Shown piece by piece: positions 1 to 4,736 of a stretch of 5,852 bases of DNA. The position numbers and the translations under genes are program-made. Under the pieces are notes generated by a model that made no database searches, was not told the origin of the DNA, and saw nothing but the letters and a program-made list of their open reading frames with translations. The stretch is from Cycloclasticus sp. (GTDB taxonomy: Bacteria; Pseudomonadota; Gammaproteobacteria; Methylococcales; Cycloclasticaceae), in assembly GCA_012960055.1 (NCBI GenBank), contig DUCA01000184.1, positions 7,344 to 13,195 on the forward strand. The letters run 5' to 3'. Positions within the stretch are counted from its first letter, which is position 1. The number at the start of each line of letters is the position of its first letter.

Positions 1-1361
1 ATAATAGTTATTACAAGAATAGATCTCGTCCTTGTCTTCAGCACCAGATAAAAAGGTGTACAGCGCCTTGTGTCGGTCTAATTAGTAAAGAGGACTACGC
101 GGATGACGTTAATCACACGGTGTTATTCCTAGAGGGTAAAAATACTCAGTTGATCAATGGTTTAGTCAAAAAAATGGAAGTGGCTGCTGAGACACTGGAG
201 TTTGAGAAGGCGGCCAACTTTCGTGATCAAATTTCACAACTGCGAAAAGTTATGGAGCGCCAATATGTCAGTGGAACAGAGGGTGATATTGACGTGGTGG
301 CCTGTGAAATGCAAAACGGAGTGGCCTGTGTGCAAGTGTTTTTTATTAGGAACGGCCTGCACCTAGGTAATCGTTCCTTTTTCCCCAAGACACCCAGCGA
401 TAAAACACCAGAAGACGTATTAAGTGCTTTTTTATTGCAGTTTTATTTGGATAAGAATTTGCCAAAGGCAATAATTTTAAGTCACCAACTCGTTGAGCCG
501 GAATTGACGCAGCAGCTGTTTAATGAAAAAGCTGAACGTAAGGTTAACATCATCAATAAGCCACGTTCAGAAAGAGCGCGTTGGCTAAAAATGGCAAAAA
601 GTAATGCTGTCGTCGCGCTAAATCAAAAGTTACAAAGTCGAGAGAATACTCGTGATCGCCTAGCTAAATTGAAAGAGCTGTTGGTAATGAATGGTGAACT
701 CAAACGTATGGAGTGCTTTGATATCAGTCATTTGCAGGGCGATCAAACGGTTGCATCGTGCGTGGTGCTGAATGAGGACGGCCCGTTAAAAGCTGATTAT
801 CGACGCTTTAATATCAAAGGCGTGCAAGCAGGGGATGACTACGCGGCACTAGCACAGGCCGTGTCACGGCGTTTTTCTCGTGCAAAGAACCAAGAGCATG
901 CGCCGCCTGATTTATTGGTGATTGACGGTGGGCAGGGGCAAGTCACAGCGGTGGTGCAGGCCTTAGATGATATTGATTACGCTAATGTTGTAGTAATCGG
1001 TATTTCCAAAGGCAGCGATAGAAAAGTCGGCATGGAGAAAATTTACCGCGGTAGTGATGGCAAGTTGCTTGTGCTGTCTGCCGATGACCCAGTGTTGCTG
1101 GTGATTCAGCAAATACGAGACGAGGCGCATCGCTTTGCTATCAGTGGTCACCGTCAACAACGCGGCAAGGTTAAGAAGAAATCTACGCTTGAACAGGTCG
1201 AGGGCTTAGGGCCGAAGCGCAGGCAGTTATTGTTAAAACAATTTGGTGGCTTGCGTGAAATTAAAGCGGCCGGTTTAGACGACTTGTGTACCGTAGAGGG
1301 AATTAATAAAGCCTTAGCTCAACGAGTTTATGACTTTTTTCATGACGGTGCGAATGTATAA
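1..1361 (+). CDS. uvrC: UvrABC system protein C, excinuclease subunit (5'-truncated by window edge)
   Basis: UvrC makes the two incisions flanking a DNA lesion in nucleotide excision repair, acting on the UvrB-DNA complex in the cytoplasm. The frame is open from position 3 to the TAA at 1359-1361 (452 codons), so the GTG at 120 is internal and not the start. The first residues contain CxQxxIxRCxxPC (Cys 11, 19, 23 of the visible protein), the cysteine region that follows the GIY-YIG domain. A UVR (UvrB-binding) helix-turn-helix pair spans about residues 51-83. The RNase H-like 5'-incision domain carries the expected acidic and histidine residues: Asp240 in FDISH, Asp279 in GDDY, Asp308 in VIDGG and His376 in DEAHRF, equivalent to E. 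coli D399, D438, D466 and H538. Tandem helix-hairpin-helix motifs fill residues 396-449. By alignment with E. coli (about 610 aa), roughly 155 N-terminal residues including GIY-YIG are outside the window. pgsA follows 42 nt downstream, a conserved linkage. No broken or missing catalytic residue is seen. Confidence 0.98.
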   Translation, partial: NSYYKNRSRPCLQHQIKRCTAPCVGLISKEDYADDVNHTVLFLEGKNTQLINGLVKKMEVAAETLEFEKAANFRDQISQLRKVMERQYVSGTEGDIDVVACEMQNGVACVQVFFIRNGLHLGNRSFFPKTPSDKTPEDVLSAFLLQFYLDKNLPKAIILSHQLVEPELTQQLFNEKAERKVNIINKPRSERARWLKMAKSNAVVALNQKLQSRENTRDRLAKLKELLVMNGELKRMECFDISHLQGDQTVASCVVLNEDGPLKADYRRFNIKGVQAGDDYAALAQAVSRRFSRAKNQEHAPPDLLVIDGGQGQVTAVVQALDDIDYANVVVIGISKGSDRKVGMEKIYRGSDGKLLVLSADDPVLLVIQQIRDEAHRFAISGHRQQRGKVKKKSTLEQVEGLGPKRRQLLLKQFGGLREIKAAGLDDLCTVEGINKALAQRVYDFFHDGANV

Positions 1362-1364
1362 AAT

Positions 1365-1388
1365 GTTACCATTAAGCTTAATCGTAAC
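1365..1388. repeat. 24-nt interrupted palindrome in the uvrC-pgsA gap
   Basis: The arms are GTTAC (1365-1369) and GTAAC (1384-1388), enclosing the perfect 12-nt palindrome ATTAAGCTTAAT (1371-1382). One C/C mismatch pair (1370, 1383) interrupts the symmetry, so 11 of 12 position pairs are complementary. As RNA it could fold with 5 bp, a C-C mismatch, 4 bp and an AGCU loop. It is followed by only three T residues, so it is not a normal intrinsic terminator. It ends 15 nt before the pgsA start. It could be a dimeric repressor operator, an mRNA-processing or stability hairpin, or chance in AT-rich sequence; the sequence alone does not decide. Confidence 0.6.
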
Positions 1389-1403
1389 CAGTTTGAAAGT
1401 TGC

Positions 1404-1958
1404 ATGACCCTTAATATCCCTACCATTCTCACCTTATTGCGTATTGCATCAATACCGGTCATCATGATCGTGTTCTATTTGCCGATTGAAGATGCTCGGT
1501 TATGGTGCTCGTTACTCTTAATTGCCGCGTCGTTAACCGATTGGTTTGATGGTTTTTTAGCGAGAAAGTTGAATTTGCAGACAGCTTTCGGTGAGTTTCT
1601 TGACCCAGTCGCGGACAAGTTGATGATAGTTACTATTTTGGTACTCATCGTGCAAGCAGATCCCGCCGTTTATATTGCAATTCCAGCGGCTGTTATCATC
1701 GGTCGCGAAGTGTCAGTTGGATCTTTACGTGAGTGGATGGCTGAGCTTGGTCAACGTTCGGTGATTAAAGTTTCATGGCTAGGTAAGTGTAAAACGGGTT
1801 TTCAAATGTTAGCTTTAGTTTGTCTACTCTTTAATGCTGACTTGAATGGAATTCCGGTGCGTACAGTTGGTTTAGTTTCAATTTATGTTGCCGCGATTCT
1901 TGCGCTTTGGTCAATGTGGCAATATATTCAGCTCGCACTGCCACAAATTAGAAAATAG
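1404..1958 (+). CDS. pgsA: CDP-diacylglycerol--glycerol-3-phosphate 3-phosphatidyltransferase (phosphatidylglycerophosphate synthase)
   Basis: This inner-membrane enzyme transfers the phosphatidyl group from CDP-diacylglycerol to glycerol-3-phosphate, giving phosphatidylglycerophosphate and CMP, the committed step towards phosphatidylglycerol and cardiolipin. The 184-aa product matches the usual length (E. coli about 182). The CDP-alcohol phosphotransferase signature DxxDGxxARx8GxxxDxxxD is complete: Asp46, Asp49, Gly50, Ala53, Arg54, Gly63, Asp67 and Asp71. The segment REWMAELGQR (109-118) is also typical of PgsA. Hydrophobic stretches near residues 8-27, 32-45, 73-100, 132-144 and 154-177 fit a multi-pass membrane protein. 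The start is supported by the conserved N-terminal NIPT at residues 4-7. No good Shine-Dalgarno sequence is visible upstream (only AAAG at 1396-1399), so initiation may be weak or depend on upstream translation. It is probably co-transcribed with uvrC. Confidence 0.97.
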   Translation: MTLNIPTILTLLRIASIPVIMIVFYLPIEDARLWCSLLLIAASLTDWFDGFLARKLNLQTAFGEFLDPVADKLMIVTILVLIVQADPAVYIAIPAAVIIGREVSVGSLREWMAELGQRSVIKVSWLGKCKTGFQMLALVCLLFNADLNGIPVRTVGLVSIYVAAILALWSMWQYIQLALPQIRK

Positions 1959-1971
1959 TAGAGATTCTGGC

Positions 1972-1999
1972 TTGACAGTTTCGCTGTTATGGATAGAAT
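1972..1999 (+). promoter_or_regulatory. Sigma-70-type promoter of tRNA-Gly
   Basis: A perfect -35 hexamer TTGACA (1972-1977) is separated by 16 nt from the -10 hexamer TAGAAT (1994-1999). Transcription would begin near 2006-2008, giving a leader of only about 6-8 nt before the mature tRNA-Gly at 2014. The sequence just after the -10 (CACGGCC, 2001-2007) is GC-rich, as is usual in stable-RNA promoters under stringent (ppGpp) control; that regulation is inferred, not shown. The promoter starts only 14 nt after the pgsA stop codon. Confidence 0.8.
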
Positions 2000-2013
2000 A
2001 CACGGCCTCAAAC

Positions 2014-2088
2014 GCGGGAATAGCTCAGTGGTAGAGCACAACCTTGCCAAGGTTGGGGTCGCGAGTTCGAATCTCGTTTCCCGCTCCA
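2014..2088 (+). tRNA. tRNA-Gly (anticodon GCC)
   Basis: A complete cloverleaf of 75 nt with encoded CCA (2086-2088). The acceptor stem GCGGGAA pairs with TTCCCGC (2078-2084), with discriminator T2085. The anticodon stem CAACC/GGTTG (2039-2043 with 2051-2055) encloses the loop TTGCCAA with anticodon GCC at 2046-2048. The T arm GCGAG/CTCGT (2061-2065 with 2073-2077) encloses TTCGAAT. It reads the GGC and GGU glycine codons. The sequence is nearly identical to the E. coli glycine tRNA found at the same place downstream of pgsA. The D loop is one nucleotide shorter than in E. coli. It has its own promoter upstream and a terminator 7 nt downstream. Confidence 0.98.
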
Positions 2089-2094
2089 AATTTT

Positions 2095-2123
2095 AAGTCG
2101 TGATTCCACCGCGGCTTTTTTTT
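2095..2123 (+). terminator. Intrinsic terminator after tRNA-Gly
   Basis: An 8-bp stem AAGTCGTG (2095-2102) with CGCGGCTT (2110-2117) includes two G-U wobble pairs and a 7-nt loop ATTCCAC. It is followed by an uninterrupted T run (eight T at 2116-2123, two of them in the stem). The spacing and U tract are typical of Rho-independent termination. The wobble pairs exist only in the plus-strand RNA, consistent with a unidirectional signal. It lies between two tRNA genes that in E. coli belong to one transcript, so read-through to tRNA-Cys would be at least partly blocked. Confidence 0.75.
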
Positions 2124-2130
2124 AAGTTGA

Positions 2131-2159
2131 ATTAAATGGCGCTAGACTGTCCATTTAAT
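2131..2159. repeat. 9-bp perfect inverted repeat upstream of tRNA-Cys
   Basis: ATTAAATGG (2131-2139) and CCATTTAAT (2151-2159) are perfect inverted copies separated by 11 nt (CGCTAGACTGT). The element begins 7 nt after the T run of the tRNA-Gly terminator and overlaps the start of a possible -10 element for tRNA-Cys at 2159-2164. It could be a protein-binding site or an RNA hairpin in a read-through transcript. No known operator was recognised. Confidence 0.65.
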
Positions 2160-2164
2160 AGATA
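2159..2164 (+). promoter_or_regulatory. Possible -10 element for tRNA-Cys
   Basis: TAGATA followed by CGGTGCC (2165-2171) resembles the -10 and GC-rich discriminator in front of tRNA-Gly (TAGAAT then ACACGGCC). The position suits a start about 20 nt upstream of tRNA-Cys. No good -35 hexamer occurs at 16-18 nt (the region 2136-2142 reads ATGGCGC), so this is a weak call. An independent promoter would be expected because a terminator lies upstream. Confidence 0.3.
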
Positions 2165-2192
2165 CGGTGCCTTCTAGGCGAAAGTCCTCTCT

Positions 2193-2266
2193 GGCTGAGT
2201 GGCAGAGTGGTTATGCAGCGGCCTGCAAAGCCGTGTACAGCGGTTCGATTCCGCTCTCAGCCTCCA
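2193..2266 (+). tRNA. tRNA-Cys (anticodon GCA)
   Basis: A complete cloverleaf of 74 nt with encoded CCA (2264-2266). The acceptor stem GGCTGAG pairs with CTCAGCC (2256-2262), with discriminator T2263, the U73 expected for cysteinyl-tRNA identity. The anticodon stem GCGGC/GCCGT (2218-2222 with 2230-2234) encloses CTGCAAA with anticodon GCA at 2225-2227. The T arm AGCGG/CCGCT (2239-2243 with 2251-2255) encloses TTCGATT. A short three-pair D stem (2202-2204 with 2214-2216) is usual for this isoacceptor. It reads UGC and UGU. Its position after tRNA-Gly matches the E. coli order, but no tRNA-Leu follows. Confidence 0.97.
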
Positions 2267-2429
2267 TTCTTATTCCTTTAATTGAACGGTTCTTCGCGTT
2301 TTGCGTTACAATTTTGTAATATTAAAAGCTAGGCGAAAAATTTAATAATTAGAAATTTATTATTGCGAATCGACTCGATTTTACGCATTTTAATTCTGAT
2401 TAATCAATCAGTCATAGAGGAAGGGAAGA
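2267..2429 (+). promoter_or_regulatory. icd: AT-rich leader of the isocitrate dehydrogenase gene with several short palindromes
   Basis: This 163-nt gap holds no tRNA and no credible ORF. It contains three short dyads: TTACAA/TTGTAA with 2 nt between (2306-2319), AATCGA/TCGATT around a single C (2368-2380), and CTGATT/AATCAG with a 4-nt loop (2396-2411). The last overlaps the perfect 10-nt palindrome TGATTAATCA at 2397-2406. No promoter stands out. Candidates are TTGAAC (2282-2287) with TACAAT (2307-2312) at a long 19-nt spacing, or an unpaired -10-like TATTAT (2358-2363). No convincing intrinsic terminator for tRNA-Cys is visible, so its transcript may run on. Confidence 0.4.
2417..2423 (+). 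promoter_or_regulatory. icd: Ribosome binding site of icd
   Basis: GAGGAAG, within a longer purine run (2416-2430), lies 6 nt before the ATG at 2430, with its GAGG core 9 nt before it. It is a strong Shine-Dalgarno match and supports the chosen start. The CTGATT/AATCAG dyad ends 5 nt upstream of it. Confidence 0.8.
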
Positions 2430-4646
2430 ATGAGTTCAAAAATTATTTACACACTGACAGACGAAGCACCGCTGCTGGCGACGTGCTCGTTATTACCCAT
2501 TGTTAAAACATTCGCCGCTGCAGCGGATATTGATGTTGAGTTAAAAGATATTTCGTTGGCGACTCGAATACTGTCTGCCTTTTCAGATGTATTACCGGCT
2601 GAGCAACGAGTAGAGAATGCATTGGATGAGTTAGGGAAGCTAACCCAGGATGCGTCTACAAACATCATAAAATTACCTAATATCAGCGCATCAATTCCTC
2701 AGTTAAAAGATGCGATTCGTGAATTGCAAGCTAAAGGCTTTGCTATTCCGAATTACTCAGATGACCCGAAAACGGATGAACAAAAAGATGTGCAAGCACG
2801 GTATTCGAAAACATTGGGCAGTGCTGTAAACCCAGTATTGCGCGAAGGCAATTCTGATCGCCGTGCGCCTAAAGCCGTTAAGGATTATGCAAAAAAGAAC
2901 CCTCACTCAATGGGTAAATGGAGCCAAGCATCACGTACACACGTTTCACATATGCATGCCGGTGATTTCTATGCGAGTGAAAAATGTTTAACGTTGGATA
3001 AAGCGTGTGATGTCAGAATAGAATTTGTTGCGAAGAATGGTGATGTGACGGTTTTAAAAGAAAGCATACCCTTGCTTGAAGGTGAAATTATAGACAGCAT
3101 GTTCATGAGCAAAAAAGAACTGTGTGAATTTCTAGAGCAAGAAATGAATGATGCGAAAGAAACAGGCGTGATGTTCTCGTTTCATGTGAAAGCTACCATG
3201 ATGAAAGTGTCGCACCCCATCGTTTTTGGTCATGCGGTTAAAATTTATTACAAAGATTTATTTGACAAGCACGGTGAGCTTTTTGATAAATTAGGCGTTA
3301 ATCCGAATGATGGTTTGAGCAGTGTTTACGACAACATAAAAGGCCTGCCCGCATCTATGCGAGAAGAGATAATAGCGGACATGCATGCGTGTTATGGGCA
3401 TCGCCCTGAGCTCGCTATGGTGGATTCTGCTAAAGGCATATCGAATCTGCACACGCCCAATGAAGTGATTGTGGATGCATCCATGCCGGCGATGATTAGA
3501 GCAGGCGGCAAGATGTGGGGGCCGAATGGTAAGTTGCAAGATACCAAAGCTGTGATGCCTGAAAGTACGTTCGCAAGAATCTACCAAGAAGTTATTAACT
3601 TTTGTAAAACGCACGGAGCGTTTGACCCAGCTACCATGGGCAGTGTTCCAAACATTGGTTTAATGGCTCAAAAAGCTGAGGAATATGGTTCGCACGATAA
3701 GACGTTTGAAGTGCAGGGTGATGGCAATATTCGCATTGTTGATGAGGAAGATGTCACGTTGTTGGATATGGATGTTGAAGAAGGTGATATTTGGAGAATG
3801 TGCCAAGTAAAAGATGCACCGATTCAAGACTGGGTGAAGTTGGCAGTCACACGTGCAAGGCTATCGGGTACGCCTGCTATCTTTTGGTTGGATGAATACC
3901 GTCCGCATGAGAATGAGTTAATTAAAAAAGTTAAACTGTATCTGCAAGATCATGATTTAACGGGCTTGGATATTAAAATCAAGTCGCAAACACGGGCGAT
4001 GCGTTATACCTTGGAGCGAATTAAACGCGGTTTTGACACCATTTCTGTGACGGGCAATATCCTTCGTGATTACCTAACTGATTTGTTCCCAATTTTAGAA
4101 TTAGGAACTAGTGCGAAAATGCTATCAGTGGTGCCATTGATGGCCGGTGGTGGTTTATTTGAAACCGGCGCAGGTGGTTCGGCGCCTAAACACGTTAAAC
4201 AGCTAATAGAAGAGAATCATTTGCGTTGGGACTCGTTGGGCGAGTTTTTGGCATTAGGCGCGTCTCTAGAGCACTTGGGCGTTAATGAAGGCAATGCTAA
4301 GGCCTTGGTGCTTGCGACGACCTTGGATAAGGCAACCTCTGACTTGTTAGACAATGGTAAGTCTCCTTCACGTAAGACGGGTGAGTTGGATAATCGCGGC
4401 AGCCATTTCTACCTGGCCCTGTATTGGGCTAAGGCATTAGCGGAGCAAACGGGCAACGCTGAATTACAAACTCACTTTGCGCCACTAGCAAAATCTTTGT
4501 CGGATAATGAAGACGCTATCGTTAGTGATTTAACGACAGATCAATGGCATTCGGTTGATATTGGCGGTTATTACATGGGGGACTCGGAAAAGACAAAGGC
4601 TGTTATGCGACCTTCTGAAATATTTAATGATATTTTGCTGTTTTAA
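2430..4646 (+). CDS. icd: Isocitrate dehydrogenase, NADP-dependent, monomeric type
   Basis: This cytoplasmic TCA-cycle enzyme converts isocitrate and NADP+ to 2-oxoglutarate, CO2 and NADPH, needing Mg2+ or Mn2+. The 738-aa length is that of the monomeric family (about 740 aa), unrelated in size to the homodimeric ~420-aa Icd of E. coli. Residues known from the Azotobacter vinelandii enzyme structure are all present with an offset of one. Isocitrate contacts are Ser131, Asn134, Arg138, Arg144, Lys254, Tyr419 and Arg546. Metal ligands are Asp349, Asp547 and Asp551. NADP contacts are His588, Arg599 and Arg648. The segment GSAVNPVLREGNSDRRAP (130-147) is a hallmark of the family. The ATG at 2430 has a strong ribosome binding site and gives the expected N terminus (SSKIIYTLTDEAP). 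It stands alone, with tRNA-Cys upstream and a terminator 33 nt downstream. The reading frame is intact. Confidence 0.98.
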   Translation: MSSKIIYTLTDEAPLLATCSLLPIVKTFAAAADIDVELKDISLATRILSAFSDVLPAEQRVENALDELGKLTQDASTNIIKLPNISASIPQLKDAIRELQAKGFAIPNYSDDPKTDEQKDVQARYSKTLGSAVNPVLREGNSDRRAPKAVKDYAKKNPHSMGKWSQASRTHVSHMHAGDFYASEKCLTLDKACDVRIEFVAKNGDVTVLKESIPLLEGEIIDSMFMSKKELCEFLEQEMNDAKETGVMFSFHVKATMMKVSHPIVFGHAVKIYYKDLFDKHGELFDKLGVNPNDGLSSVYDNIKGLPASMREEIIADMHACYGHRPELAMVDSAKGISNLHTPNEVIVDASMPAMIRAGGKMWGPNGKLQDTKAVMPESTFARIYQEVINFCKTHGAFDPATMGSVPNIGLMAQKAEEYGSHDKTFEVQGDGNIRIVDEEDVTLLDMDVEEGDIWRMCQVKDAPIQDWVKLAVTRARLSGTPAIFWLDEYRPHENELIKKVKLYLQDHDLTGLDIKIKSQTRAMRYTLERIKRGFDTISVTGNILRDYLTDLFPILELGTSAKMLSVVPLMAGGGLFETGAGGSAPKHVKQLIEENHLRWDSLGEFLALGASLEHLGVNEGNAKALVLATTLDKATSDLLDNGKSPSRKTGELDNRGSHFYLALYWAKALAEQTGNAELQTHFAPLAKSLSDNEDAIVSDLTTDQWHSVDIGGYYMGDSEKTKAVMRPSEIFNDILLF

Positions 4647-4678
4647 CGCTGAAGCTAATGTAATTAAAGCATAGATAT

Positions 4679-4715
4679 AAAGCCTGAAATCAAGTTTCTG
4701 ATTCCAGGCTTTTTT
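4679..4715 (+). terminator. Intrinsic terminator of icd, between convergent genes
   Basis: AAAGCCTG (4679-4686) pairs with CAGGCTTT (4705-4712). After one A/C mismatch the stem continues with AATCA (4688-4692) and TGATT (4699-4703) around a 6-nt loop. A run of six T (4710-4715) follows the GC-rich part. It ends 21 nt before the stop codon of the convergent minus-strand gene. On the minus strand the same hairpin is followed by TTTATATC, a poorer U tract, so it may also stop that transcript with lower efficiency. Confidence 0.9.
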
Positions 4716-4736
4716 ATTGCGCTAAGGTTATGTTTA

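Noticed and set aside
120..122. GTG as a start codon for a 413-aa protein
   Set aside because: The frame is open upstream to the window edge and encodes the conserved UvrC cysteine region, so the GTG is an internal valine.
1978..1987. LexA-like box in the tRNA-Gly promoter
   Set aside because: The sequence has ACAG then CTGT, the reverse order of the CTGT-N8-ACAG SOS box, with the wrong spacing.
2293..2337. TTCGC...GCGAA long-range pairing as a terminator for tRNA-Cys
   Set aside because: The outer stem is only 5 bp, the interior pairs poorly and the following sequence is A-rich rather than T-rich.
2396..2411. FNR/ANR-type site in the icd leader
   Set aside because: The half-sites resemble TTGAT/ATCAA loosely but read CTGAT/ATCAG with 6 nt rather than 4 nt between them.
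3291..3614. Minus-strand 107-aa open frame inside icd
   Set aside because: It lies wholly within a confidently identified gene, has no recognisable family and looks like an antisense shadow.
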